From Plantago ovata (lineage: Eukaryota > Streptophyta > Magnoliopsida > Lamiales > Plantaginaceae), in NCBI GenBank assembly GCA_028274465.1, contig CM051455.1:75254489-75318488 (forward strand): a stretch of 64,000 nt of DNA, read 5' to 3'. A program made the position numbers and the translations under genes. Shown one piece after another: positions 1-10,462 of this stretch; within the stretch, counting starts at the first letter, position 1, and every line of letters begins with the position of its first letter. The notes under the pieces were generated by a model. That model was given only the letters and a program-made list of their open reading frames with translations, made no database searches and was not told the origin of the DNA.

Positions 1-1165
1 GCCGTATTTTCAAAAAGAAACAAACAACCGAATTCATGTTTGAGGACCTGGGAATGTTTACAAACACACTTTGACACCATAGATACCGATATGGTAGAGT
101 TTAGAACTCACCGGAATCTCACCGGATTTTATGGCTCACGGGTAGTCCTTGGTTTTGGCCAAAATCATGTATATCTTACTCTCATTAATTCGGGTAATGG
201 TTTGAAGGTGTTAATTTCGAGTTTTATCAACTTTTGAAGTGATTTGAATATTTAAAATTCGAAATAAAAGTTTGGGGACTTGGTTGAGGTTTTGCAGAAA
301 ATCAAGGGCCAAATTGATGGTGAATTAGACTAAGTTTAGGGGCTGGAAATAATTTACATAGTGCTAAATTACCTTAGTGCCCCTAATGTTTAATTGCACA
401 TTCCAGAACTTGTTTCCTTTGCACTTTGCCCTAGAAAACTTTAGAAGTCTCTCATTTACACCCAGAAAATAAAATTTGTAATTTTGGAGATTTACAAATT
501 AATATATTTTGGAAATATATTATTATTATTTAATCTTTTGGAAGGTTGTAATAATTATTTGATATAATATTTAACTCACATTAGGTTTGACCTTGCATGT
601 TAAGGGTTTGTTAAAGTTATTTAATTTATGTAACTTAATTGTTTATACATTTTATGCATGAATAGGATAAATCCCTTAAGTATTGCATGTGTAGGACACA
701 AGTTATTTAATTCATGTTTAGGATCTTAGTCATACGATGAAAATTACCCCAAAATTTAAATGTACCCCAAATTAAATTTTATGTCTTAGACTAGGTCTAA
801 ACGACGTCACCCATCATAATTAAATGGTGCACTAATCCTTTTCGTTCGAGAGTATTTACACCGTAGTGTTGTTTGCTCCGTTCTACGAGGCTAAGTCCCA
901 TTTATAGATGCATGGTAGCATCATATGATGGTTATGACTAACTTCACTATGTCTTGTCGCCCTAGCGTCAGAATAGTTGAAGAACGTCGGTGAAACTTGG
1001 TTTGGCCAAACAAGAGTTACTTAGAGTAATTGGTTTAGAGACATATCGATTCATCTATTAAAGCGGTTCAGCCTTAGCTGGGGTTGTAATAGAGTAAAGA
1101 CATAATATCATACAGTACCCTTGCTCTTGCACCTCTTTGCATTTTAATTACATCCAGGTCCATAA
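1..1165 (+). mobile_element. E0: leader remnant of a Ty1/copia element related to C and D
   Basis: No coding region is convincing here; the small ORF at 40-237 has no recognisable motif. Scattered blocks match the leaders of the copia elements at 50260-51480 (same strand) and 60747-62830 (opposite strand). Examples are the ACGTCACCCATCATAATT block near 803, a TCGCCCTAGCGTCAG block near 957 and an AAGAGTTAC...AATTGGTTTAGA block near 1009. The upstream part has the typical look of these leaders: AT-rich, with phrases such as GGGGACTTGG and GGGCCAAATTGATGG. Both the LTR upstream and the gag downstream are missing, so this is a truncated fragment. The match was judged by eye. Confidence 0.45.
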
Positions 1166-1173
1166 GAGGGTAA

Positions 1174-1424
1174 GGGCGTGTTTGGTTGAGTGAAATTGAA
1201 TATTGTATTTTTGGCCGGTAAAAAAAGATCCGGGCTGTGGGGTTAGACGTAATTCTGGTAATAAGGAATCTTCCCTTGCTAGTTCAACAATAACATATTT
1301 TCCTCGTTAGTGAAAAACAATTACATCCAGCCCCACGACTTTGACTTTCGGCGAATTAAGGCCTGGAAATGACAAATTTGTCCTCATTTAAAATTCAGAT
1401 TTCAGAAACACCCAAACACAATCA
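1174..1424. mobile_element. Possible MITE with imperfect terminal inverted repeats
   Basis: The left end begins GGGCGTGTTTGGTTGAG and the right end reads CACCCAAACACAATC, an imperfect inverted repeat of roughly 25-30 bp. The end sequence resembles Tourist/PIF-Harbinger-like MITEs, which favour TWA target sites; a TAA precedes the left end, but no clear copy follows the right end. There is no coding capacity. It could instead be a chance inverted repeat inside the E0 remnant. Confidence 0.33.
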
Positions 1425-1649
1425 ACTTTCCTTTATTGCACATTTGACTCCAAAATTTCTAATTTTACAAAATTAACCTACATAAGTTTTTAAAATTTCA
1501 ACGTCATCCAAAATATTTTTGTAAACAACTCCCTACACATTTTATATCTCAATATCAACCCCATAATATTAAAATAAATAAATAAGTAATAATAATAATT
1601 CTAAAAAATAATTTAAAATTAAATAAAAAGCAAAAAAAAAAGAAAAAAA
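1425..1649. other. AT-rich spacer
   Basis: Very AT-rich DNA with runs of A and AATA-type low complexity ending in an A-rich tract at about 1625-1649. I see no gene, promoter or repeat unit in it. Confidence 0.5.
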
Positions 1650-1652
1650 CCG

Positions 1653-1863
1653 CGATCGGAGCTCCGATCGGACCTCCAACCGGAGCTGGTAGCTCTGGTC
1701 GGACCATTAAATAGCTCTGACGGAGCTATTTACAGCTCCGATCGGGGCTGTTTTCAGCCCCAATCGGAGCTGTAAAATAGCTCCGATCGGAGCTATTTGC
1801 TGTAAAATAGCTCCGATCGGAGCTATTTTATCGGAGCTATTTTACAGCTCCGATCAGAGCTGT
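1653..1863. repeat. Palindromic minisatellite based on AGCTCCGATCGGAGCT
   Basis: A cluster of exact and degenerate copies of a self-complementary unit. The clearest copies are ATAGCTCCGATCGGAGCTAT at 1808-1827 and its neighbour at about 1778-1797. Half units are joined by TGTAAAATAG and ATTTACAG spacers. Single strands could fold into long cruciforms. It lies just upstream of the H LTR remnant and is comparable in style to the GCGG/CCGC palindrome arrays elsewhere in this window. Confidence 0.8.
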
Positions 1864-1865
1864 AA

Positions 1866-3156
1866 TTAGTTTTTTAGAATAGTGTCACTTTTTTGTGTTT
1901 TCTGCATTTTCAGGCACTTAGGTACGAAACGGTGTTATTGAAGCTAAAAACGAACATTTTTTATGGAAAATGGCCCCGTTGAAGTTCCTCGACCTCCGTG
2001 GCTTTGTTCGTGAGTGCTTGAGCCCCAATAAGTGTTAAGAAGGACGCGTCCAAGGCACCCAAGGACCGATCGTGGACAAAGAATTGAGCTTCCAAGTCAA
2101 AATCTGCCCGACAGAGCAAGTGAGCTGCTTCCGGAAGCCAAGCCCTCCGCTTGGAAATCTCTGGAATTCCAGAGAGTTTGCCCAGCATCCAGGTGGTCCG
2201 CTTGCCACCGCTTGGATGCAGTTACGGAATCGGGATTCTGTCTTTAAAACAAATGTTTCGGTTACTTTTTTCACATTCAGACTTCAGCATTCGAATTTGG
2301 GAGAGCTCTAAGCCCCAATTTTCACCCTAGAACTCATATTTACATTGTAATTCACATTGGATTGAGGATTTGGCCATAGGATTGCATGCTATTTTCATCT
2401 ACGGAGAGGTTTCTATCAATTTCCACTTAATAGTGACAGCTTTGGTGGTAACGTTTTATCAATCTCTTGTCTAGTAGTTTGATCAAATGTCTTTCTGTAA
2501 CAATTCATATGATTTGATGTTTTCATTATTGAATATGAGTAGCTAAATCCTTTTTGTTGGTGGTAGAATGTAGAATTTACATGTGTTGGATTATGTTTAT
2601 GCTTACATGAGATTGTGATTCAATCTTGCTGAAAATTGCTTCATATGATTCATAGTTGCCTATAAAATATACTTTGAATAGAGTATGTGACAAACTCGTG
2701 GTCAATGAAATCTATAGGATTGTACGTTTGTGATTTGCAGCATGCTAGATAAATGGTGTTAGTGACAAACACCTCAAAAGTATTGATAGTGATCTTTTAT
2801 GACGTGTGTCTTGAAAGTTACCTAGACAGTTGCTTAGAAGACTTAGTCGAAGGTTTTACGCACTGAACTTGTGAGCATATTAGTAATCCATACATGTTAA
2901 TTCGATTTCTACCACCAGCCGTTTTCCATCTTTGATTACAAACAAGTCTGATTCTAGTTTGATGTGGTTTAAAACCGTTTCAAAAACCGACTTGAACTCG
3001 TTGACCGAAATCTCATACAAAAATCTCAATCAAAACCACGTTAAGTCCCGAGAGAACAACACTCGGGGACAACTTGCCATTGCATTCTGTTTTGTGTAGT
3101 GATAAGTGTTTCTTTGGCTAATAAACAAATTTAATTGGTGAAAAACGACTCATAAA
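1866..3156 (+). repeat. H 5' LTR, probably 5'-truncated
   Basis: The 3' edge is set by the primer site at 3159. The content parallels the LTR of A: TTAGAATAGTGTCAC near 1873, GAGTAGCTAAAT followed by GTTGGTGGTAG near 2535-2565, CCGAGAGAACAACACTCG near 3047 and TTTGGCTAATAAACAAATTTAATT near 3112. Palindromic motifs related to the H internal arrays (CCAAG...CCGCTTGG and TCTGGAATTCCAGA) lie at about 2138-2217. The left boundary is uncertain because the first bases of the H 3' LTR are not found here. Confidence 0.6.
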
Positions 3157-3158
3157 TT

Positions 3159-3176
3159 TGGCGCCGTTGTCGGGGA
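3159..3176 (+). promoter_or_regulatory. H primer-binding site (tRNA-Asp type)
   Basis: Reads TGGCGCCGTTGTCGGGGA. It differs by one base from the site of A, TGGCGCCGTTGCCGGGGA, which is the usual Athila/Tat-lineage primer site. It marks the LTR/internal junction of H. Confidence 0.85.
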
Positions 3177-3298
3177 CTTAACTCCTTTGGTTGGTGTTTT
3201 TGTTTTGGTTTTTCAGCCAACATCTCTTCTTTGTCTCATTTCTGTTTTTTATTTCTTTGTGCTTTGGATACTCACTACTCTTTGTTTCAGCTGAGTCC

Positions 3299-4359
3299 AT
3301 GCCTAGAACCCGAACGGGTGGGCCTAACGTTGAACCTTTTGTAGACGAGATCGATAGATTGTTTCTTAGAAGAAGGAGGAATTTGAATCTCCAGTTTGAG
3401 GAGGTAGCATCTAGAGCTTCCACTTCTGGAATTAGGGAGGAATCTTTCTCTCATCTCTCAGAGCCAGTTCTCGAATCTGTCTATTTAGGAGGTGAAATGG
3501 CGGAGCAGCCTATTCCTACTCTTACCAAGCCTACGGTTGGGGCTAGAGGGCTATCGATTGTCCTCAATGATGCCACAATAAATCTGGAAATCAAGAATCA
3601 CATGTTCCAACAACTTCCCAAGTTCTATGGGATGGATAATGAGGATGTGATTGGATTCTTGAACGAGCTTGAGAATTTTGTTCTCCATCTTGGGCGACCA
3701 GGGGCTGGTGTGAGTGATGATGATCTTCGTATGAAGATATTTTCTATGGGTCTTGACGATAGAGCAAAGGCTTGGCTCAACACTCTAGAGGCCGGGTCTT
3801 TGACAACATGGCAGATTTGCTTTGATAAGTTCATTGAACGGTACTACCCCGCTTCCAAGACAATGGATATGAAGAGCCAAATTAGCACCGCTGATCGGAA
3901 ATATGATGAAGATTTTCATGAGGCTTATGATAGATTCATGGGGTTGCAACATCGGTGCCCACATCATGCTTACGATAAAGGTCAGCTTCTCCAATACTTT
4001 TACAATGGCTTAAATCCTGAGATTCAATCTGAAGTGGATAGTATATGTGGAGGTAGTATGGGAGAGTTGACGCCTTCTCAAGCTCAGTTGAAGCTAGACA
4101 CCATGTACCGGAATTCTCAAAACCGGAATGTGAGAGCTCGTGTGCTAAAGGAGCAAAGAGGTGAGGCCAAGGTAGTGGTGGAGCAAGATGCGTTCGATGG
4201 GTTCGCCCATGAAGTGAAGCAAGCTTTGAGACAAAGCGTTCCTATTCCTTCTACGGAAGTTTGTGGTGTGTGCAAGAACTATGGGCACCCACCTACTTAT
4301 GCCGTTTTGAATTTTCTAGAGAGCAATTTGTCAAGAACGAGGTCCATCAAGAAGTGTAT
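3299..4359 (+). pseudogene. gag: H gag, 5' part (Athila-like retrotransposon gag)
   Basis: Capsid-type gag protein of a Ty3 element, which would package the element RNA. The start at 3299 (MPRTRTGG) is preferred because A begins MPHTRSAG at the same place; the open frame extends upstream to 3191 without support. The core retrotransposon-gag motifs are visible: FQQLPKFYGM, DDLRMKIFSMGLDDRAKAWL, FIERYYP, HHAYDKGQLLQYFYNGL. A zinc knuckle CGVCKNYGH lies at its end, but a one-base loss near 4290 shifts the frame before the last Cys. The frame is then cut by T at 4360; the other half resumes at 20994 in the shifted frame. It is a pseudogene. Confidence 0.85.
4355..4359. repeat. Target-site duplication of T, left copy (TGTAT)
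   Basis: TGTAT directly precedes the TGTAACACC start of the T 5' LTR and recurs directly after the T 3' LTR. A 5-bp duplication is what Ty3 integrases make. Confidence 0.92.
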
Positions 4360-4589
4360 TGTAACACCCCGTCTGTTTTTTAATTATTTATTTATTTATT
4401 ATTTTATTATTTAGTTATTTAATTTAGTTAATTAATTATCAGAGTAAATTATTTATTCGATAATTATTTAAGTAATTTCGCGTAAACTAGTTCGTTTTGT
4501 TACGTTTGAATCGAGCTAGAAGACTGGACTTTCTGACCTCTTTTGGCCCATTCTTTAGCCCAGTCAAGGCCCATTGACCGGCCCTTTAG

Positions 4590-5080
4590 ACCTAAACCCT
4601 AACCCTAATCAGTATTCTCCATCTCATTCTCATTCTTGCCGTTAAATCCAAAGAGAAAGAAAGAATAGAGAAAGAAAGAAAGAGAAAAGGAGAGAGAAAG
4701 AGAGAAGAGGAAGCCGCCGGTTCTGTCTCGTCCGTGCTCCATCGCAGCCTTGCTGCTCCGTTCGCCGTTTCGACCTCGCCGCGCCGCTGCCGCGTCGTGT
4801 CCTTGATGTTCAGATCGATCGATCCGGCCCCTCTGCTCCGTTCTATCTCCGATTCGTGTCCGCCGCCGCCGTTCGTTTGCTCGCGTCCGCCGCTGCCGTT
4901 CGTTTGCTCGCGCCGCGCCCGTTCTGTCCGCTCTGTCCGTTCGTTCGCGCCGTTGCCTGTCCGTCCGATTTCGCCGCCGCTGCCGCCTGTTCCCGATCCG
5001 TTCGCCGCTCCGGTTCGCTCGACGCCACCGATTCGATCCTGCCAGCTCCTTACTGTTCCGATTTCGAGTTCGGTAAGTCT
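4590..5080 (+). promoter_or_regulatory. Gene-like block in T LTR: telo-box, GA tract, CpG-rich stretch, splice-donor-like site
   Basis: CTAAACCCTAACCCTAATC at about 4593 is a telo-box-like element, known from promoters of plant growth and ribosomal genes. It is followed by a GA-rich tract (about 4648-4712), a CpG-rich stretch and TTCG/GTAAGTCT, a good splice donor, at 5072/5073. Acceptor-like TTTTCTGCAG and CTTCCTTCCAG occur at about 6069 and 6536. The same order recurs in the 3' LTR. Promoter and intron functions are inferred only. Confidence 0.45.
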
Positions 5081-5710
5081 CCCATCCTTGTCCGTTTCGG
5101 ATGGATTCAATCTCGATTTGAATTCGTTTTAATTTCTTTTCCTTTTAGTTTGCATTCGATTTGCAGATTGATTCAATCCTCTTTTCCGTTCGAAGGTAAT
5201 AGTTCGTTCTGCCCTTTTTCTTATTCGATTCCTTTTGACCATTTTACCCTTGTACTTTATGGCTATGTTATTTGATTTGAACTGAGAACCGGGACTTAGG
5301 ATTTGTTAGATTGTTGTTACTGTTGTTGGACTTGTGTTGGTTGTTGACCTCGTATGTTGACCATAGTTTTCTGTTGACTTCGAAAAGGACTGATTTGGAC
5401 TTTAGTGATAGTAATCTGAACCTTGTGGACTGTTTTGGGAAGTTTGAAAACCTAAAGGACCTTTTTGCAATTTAACTTTGACCGTAGTTGACTGACAGAG
5501 GAATTTTTCATAAACCTTTTATTCTGTGGGGACTGATATGTGTGTTTAGAAAACTTCTAGACTTGTTTGTACTTTCTGATTTCAAAAAGGATCTTTTTGC
5601 AATTTACCACTGAGGGTATTTTGGTAATTTCCAGAGTCTGAAAACCGAAAGAGTATTTCTGAAAATGTTTCAACTTAGTTTCTGTTTTTGTAATTTGGTA
5701 ATGACTTCAC

Positions 5711-5775
5711 TTGCTAGCCTAGTTGGTTAGGTCCTTGCTTGACTAACTTCGAGGTCCCGAGTTCGAACCCCCTTT
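5711..5775 (+). repeat. tRNA-like A-box/B-box segment inside T LTR
   Basis: TAGCCTAGTTGGTTAGGTCC resembles a pol III A box with D arm, and GAGTTCGAACCCC a B box about 30 nt downstream. A weak D stem can be drawn, but anticodon and acceptor stems do not pair, so it is not a functional tRNA. It may be a tRNA-derived SINE head fixed in the LTR. The 3' LTR carries the same segment at about 19856-19915. Confidence 0.5.
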
Positions 5776-6813
5776 TTCCTTCCGTCCGTTCGACTTGTAA
5801 AGTGTAATTAGTATTTTCTCTTTAGGTTCTCCGTTGTTCGATAACCCATAAGCTCACTACTCATTGGAGATCTTTTGCTCGCAAGTTGAGGTGAGTGTTC
5901 ACCCCTAAACTTAATTATTTGCGAAAAACTGAAAGGATATGTGACAACTTGTACCTATTACTGTATAATGTTTTACTGTATGCTTCCGCGTAAAAGTATC
6001 TAAGTCCTAAGTATGACTATTTACTTTCTTTGTTTATTGCTACTCTGTTCTGGATTAACTTTTCTGCAGGAACACTTCTCGGTGTTTGATTATCTGTATC
6101 TGCTTGTTCTGTATCTGTTCTGTTTCTGTGAGACCGGTCGATTAGGTCGTAATTAGGTAGGCTTGGGTAGTAGAGGACTATCGGGTTTGCTTGATTATTG
6201 CCCAGTCTAATCCCTTTTAGACGCGAGGCAGAAGTCGCTGAGGTCTATTAGGGTCGTAGGTTCTGTTTCCCCAAAGTACACGGGGGTTTCTGTTTCTGTC
6301 CGGAGTTGTGCACCCTCTGGAGGGAGTTATAAGGGCATTCTGGAGTAGGAGCAATAAGGCGGGCTGCGGTCTTCAACTTATCTGTTCTGTTATTCTGTTA
6401 TGTGATCTGTTCTGTTTGTTTGCTTTACTGAAAAGGAATTTGATTTTAAAACTGTTTACTTTCTGTTTTTAACTTAGAATCTCATTGAGATCCTTTATCT
6501 CACACTCTCTTTGTTTTTAAAATTCCTTCCTTCCAGATACTGCTGAGGATGTTCGCGAATAGGATGCCAGCGACTGAGAGAAGGGTCTGGGGTGTCTTGG
6601 AATTTTATTTCAAAATAAGAAGATGAACTTTTTACTGTCTTCACTCGTTGTTTCATTTTAATGCTAAGTTATCGTTGGATATGTACTTGTTTTTGTTAGC
6701 GTTGTGCGCGTCAAAGATTATTTTGGCATTAATTGCCGACCGTTGCTATTAAAGTTATTTTGGATTTTCTTTTCAAGAAATTATTTTTGTTTTCAAAAAC
6801 CGATACCGTTACA

Positions 6814-7094
6814 GTTGGTATCAGAGCTTGAGTTCAAACTCGAGCTTGCTAGGATAGGATCTTTTGACCTTTGGGGTGTGTGTGAGGGTCCGAGTCGCTG
6901 GTTAGGTCTTGTATTTTTGTTGCTTTTCTGATTCCAGTCTTGCGTACCAACCTTAAACTGTTTCTTCATCTTCTCTGTTCTGATTCTGACGACTTTTCTG
7001 ACCCGTTTCTGAAACTGTTGACCTTCCGTGGTTGTTTTTTATTTTGAAGTAGTTATTAACTAGATAAATATGCATGTGCTTACAGATAGGTATG
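6814..7094 (+). promoter_or_regulatory. T primer-binding site (initiator Met tRNA type) and 5' part of leader
   Basis: Immediately after the LTR comes GT followed by TGGTATCAGAGC (6816-6827), the complement of the 3' end of initiator Met tRNA and the standard primer site of Tekay/Del elements. The rest is leader without a usable ORF. It ends abruptly at 7094 where A begins. Confidence 0.88.
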
Positions 7095-8370
7095 TGATGA
7101 ATGTGTATTTTACACTTTCATTCGAGTCTTTTTCACCTATTTTAGCTATCCTCTATGTTAATTTAGCTATATTCTAGTACATTTTAGTAGAATAGTGTCA
7201 CGTTTCCCTTTAGATTTTATTTTACAGGTTTTGGTTGAAATTCGGAGATTTACGGGCAATTATATTGAAGTCTACAAGGAATTGGTGTTCCAGAAGCCTA
7301 TTTGGAGTATCTGAAGGTTTCCGGATAGGATTTGGAGTCTAGGGGCCGAATCTGGAGGTTAGAAGGCCATTAGAAGTCTGAAACCGAGTCCGAAAAGGTG
7401 AGGAAATCCAAATCCGCGTCGAAAAACGCGGAAATTCCGCAAAAAACTGGGGGGCGAACCGCCCCGTGCCTCAGGCGAACCGCCCCAGAGAAATTTTGGG
7501 CCTATATATAGTTGTGAGTTTTCTCTCCGAAATTCATATCTTTCCAAGCCTACTTTCTCACCTCTCTCTATAGTTTTAGGTAGGAACTACCCGGGGCCTG
7601 TCCTGGGAGTTCCATAGCTTAGGGGATACTTTTTCATAGCAGATTGGAGCGCGTAGGATCGCAATCATCCGAAGATTGACAACCTTCGGTAACTTTGTAT
7701 CTTACAACTTTTATCTACTTATTTTATATTCTTTCAATATGTTTTCTTCTATGATTGCTATTGATTGCATGCACATTATGAGTCGCTAAATTTATCGTTG
7801 GTGGTAGTATGTGAATTCTTAGCGAGGGAAGATAATCATGCTAATGGCTATATCGCGCATTATACTCCGTGTCATTGCTTTATTTCGTTGATGAGTGGAA
7901 ACCAAAATTCTCGTATGTTGTATTGATCATTATGCACACTTGGACACTTGTCGACCAATCAGACCAAATTATCTTCGTAGTGTTGAATGATTACGGAACA
8001 CAATAGGACGTTAGTTGTTGACAGGTCAGACCCATATTATCTTCGTAGTGTTTAATACTTGCAACAGGACCCAAGATTCATTCAAAGATCTCTATGCAAG
8101 ACCGAGGAATTTATGCATGATTATCGACCCAATATGTTAAGAAGGACCATACTATCACCAACCTCCATTATCTGCTTGAAAGCCCCTATTGCTTTTTATT
8201 TGCTGTTTTATATTTTCTTGTTAAACAGATAAAGCTAGTTATAGTCCTGAGAGAACGACACTCGAGTCATTCTACTACTACACTACGGTTTTCGTTGTAG
8301 TTGTGGATTGCCTTTGGCTAAATAACAAATTTATTTGACTGAACCGGGACTGACAAACTCGCGTTCATCA
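7095..8370 (+). repeat. A 5' LTR
   Basis: Begins TGATGAATGTG and ends GTTCATCA, a 7-bp inverted terminal repeat. It matches 12027-13301 with scattered single-base differences. It contains GCGAACCGC palindromes at about 7451-7486 followed by a TATA box at 7502, and near its end the CGAGTCATTCTACTAC and TTTGGCTAAATAAC blocks shared with B and partly with H. Confidence 0.95.
7449..7511 (+). promoter_or_regulatory. Likely A LTR core promoter: two GGCG-AAC-CGCC palindromes plus TATA box
   Basis: GGGGCGAACCGCCCC at 7451-7465 and GGCGAACCGCCCC at 7474-7486 stand 16-37 bp before CTATATATAG at 7502. The arrangement is repeated in the A 3' LTR and in both B LTRs, although B has different sequence between the palindromes. 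Transcription from here is inferred. Confidence 0.6.
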
Positions 8371-8373
8371 AAT

Positions 8374-8391
8374 TGGCGCCGTTGCCGGGGA
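8374..8391 (+). promoter_or_regulatory. A primer-binding site (tRNA-Asp type)
   Basis: TGGCGCCGTTGCCGGGGA, three bases after the LTR end; the standard Athila/Tat primer site. Leader DNA without a gene follows to 8533. Confidence 0.92.
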
Positions 8392-8533
8392 TTATACTCC
8401 TTTTTTCTGTTTAATTTGTTTATATTTACAGCTTTAGATTCCTAATTCTTTTAGTTTTAGTTTTTCTTTTTAATTTTTCTCTGCTTTCCTAGTTTGTTTC
8501 TAATCTCTTTACCTAGTCTGTCACAGATAGTGT

Positions 8534-10462
8534 ATGCCGCATACACGTTCTGCAGGAACACTGCTTGCTAATTCAATTGTTGAGATCGATAGAGTCTACC
8601 ACCCGAGAAGGCGACTACTTGAAAGGCGCGCACTAGAGGAAATAGAGGAAACCGATTTCTCTGAATCTCTAAATAGTCTATTCAAGGAAATCGACGGAAT
8701 GGCAGAAGCTAGACCACTGAAGGCATGGGTACAACCCACCAAGGATCGTATGAGGGGACCGGCGATTGTTCTTTTGCCTGCAACCCGAGATCTGGAGATC
8801 AAGAACCACGCATTCCAACAACTTCCGAGGTTCTATGGCTTATCAAGGGAAGATGTGATGGGGTACTTGAACGATATCGATGATTTCGTCAACCAACTCC
8901 CACGACCCGGAGCTGACATAACAACGGATGAGTTGAGGATGAAGGTTTTTGCTATGGGACTTGGCGACAGAGCCAAGTCATGGCTGAGCTCTCTTCCAGC
9001 AGGCTCGCTGGACACTTGAGAAAAGGTTTTTTCAGCTTTCATGGAGAAATACTTCCCACACACTCTGACTACCGCGCTAAAGGCGCAAATCACTGGATTC
9101 AAGCAGGACTATGATGAGACCATCTACACCGCGTTCGAGAGATTCCAAGATCTCACGAACAAGTGCCCTCACCATGGTTTTGAACTTTCCGACCTAGTCC
9201 AACACTTCTACAATGGACTAACCTTCGAGAACCAACAAGTGGTGGATTTCCAATGCCGAGGCAATATTTGGGAGAAAACCGCAGAAGCCGTCTGGGCAGT
9301 TTTTGAAAGGCTTGCTAAGGGTTCGCAGTTCAAGGATCCAAGAGCAATGGTTAGAAGGCGTGGACCTGAGGCTCCACCAAACCAGGAGATCCCAATGCCT
9401 GAAGTGAATGATGTGAGTGGCGATAGGTTCGAAGGTTTCGCCAATCAGATGAGGCAAGCTCTAAGTGGCCTAATCGGAACTTCTCTCTCCAACGAGGTAT
9501 GTAGGGTGTGCAAGAATTATGGGCATGGGGCTCATATGTGTAGATCAGATCTAGCACGAGAAGATGTTCACTTGGGAAACCGTAGTAAGGACGAAGCATC
9601 TACATCCAAGTCAGCAACTCTCTTGGATAATTTACAGAAATTGGTGGATTTCACCCAAGTGTTTTTTAAGAGATACGAGGAGGATTCGGCAAAGATCAAT
9701 GCTCGTCTGGATCAATTGGAAGCTAGAGCTAGTAGAGAGCAAGGGAAGTTACATAGCAGCACTGAGGGGTCCATGTCGATCAACTTGGTGGGAGATCAAC
9801 CAGTGGAAATCACCATTAAGCAAGTTGCTAAGTGCGAGTGTTACAAGGATGAAGAGCCTCCACTAGCCAAGAAAGAAGAGAAGGACCTCTGTACTGATGA
9901 GAGTGGAAAGAAGCAAGAGAATCCCGAGCCACTCCCTCAAAGTTTCGATGTTAAGGTCGGAATTGGCGAACTTGAAGATGTCCGTGCCACACTAGACGCG
10001 GGATCTTACTCGAACGTGCTCCCTTTGAATGTGTTTGAGAAGAGTAACCTTGGAAAACTATCTGACCATAGGACTATTGTGCGACTGGCGGATGGATCCT
10101 TTGTGAGACCCGAAGGCGTTGTGAAAAATGTGTTGGTCAAGATTGGTGAAGCATCTGTATACACCAATTTTGTAGTTATGCCGGCGTCTTCACCTGGGAC
10201 GGGTGATGTCATTCTCTTGGGACGAACGTTCTTGACTAAGCTACGCTCCGTGATGGACATCTGCCAAAGAACTTGCACTATTGAAGTGGAAGGCAAGCAA
10301 CACGTGTTGCAAGCCATACCTGATCCACCTGATCCGCCTGATAATTCTTTCACTACTCACTACTGTGGTCTTGCAGCCTATATTCTTTCTTATTCACAGG
10401 TTCGTGGCATGGAGAGGAGATCGATGAAGGGGAAGTCTAGTACCCGCGGAAAGAAGAGATAG
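8534..10462 (+). pseudogene. gag: A gag-protease (one frame, one nonsense codon)
   Basis: Starts MPHTRSAG. The gag core is Athila-like (FQQLPRFYGL, DELRMKVFAMGLGDRAKSWL, MEKYFPHTL, CPHHGFELSDLVQHFYNGL). A complete zinc knuckle CRVCKNYGHGAHMC follows, then a linker with a coiled-coil-like stretch (FFKRYEEDSAKINARLDQLEARA), then a retropepsin-like domain (ATLDAGSYSNVLPLNVFE, with ILLGRTFL). TGA at 9017-9019 replaces the Trp codon that B keeps as TGG; the frame is otherwise open. The protease triad reads D-A-G where H and B have D-T-G, so activity is doubtful. Because no pol follows, the protein would act only in particle assembly, with enzymes from another element. Confidence 0.88.

Larger units (their letters stand above)
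4360..6813 (+). repeat. T 5' LTR
   Basis: Starts TGTAACACCCCG and ends ACCGTTACA, the usual TG...CA ends. It matches the 3' LTR at 18610 along its length. Compared with that copy it keeps about 44 bp around 4530-4572 (TTTGGCCCATTCTTTAGCCC region) and lacks a GTCTTTACCAC insertion after the tRNA-like segment. Its composition is mosaic: an AT-rich head, a telomere-like and GA-rich block, a CpG-rich block at about 4700-5070 and a T-rich remainder. The ORFs in the CpG-rich block are not credible genes. Confidence 0.93.

Noticed and set aside
1961..2311. Overlapping small ORFs on both strands near the H LTR
   Set aside because: They overlap each other on both strands around palindromic DNA; no conserved protein feature.
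4734..5275. Overlapping ORFs on both strands in the CpG-rich part of the T LTR (also 18796-19309)
   Set aside because: Arg/Ser/Pro-rich translations in several frames come from GC-rich low complexity; no start context, motif or frame preference, and they lie wholly inside LTRs.
5711..5775. Functional tRNA gene
   Set aside because: A and B boxes are recognisable, but acceptor and anticodon stems do not pair and there is no plausible anticodon loop.
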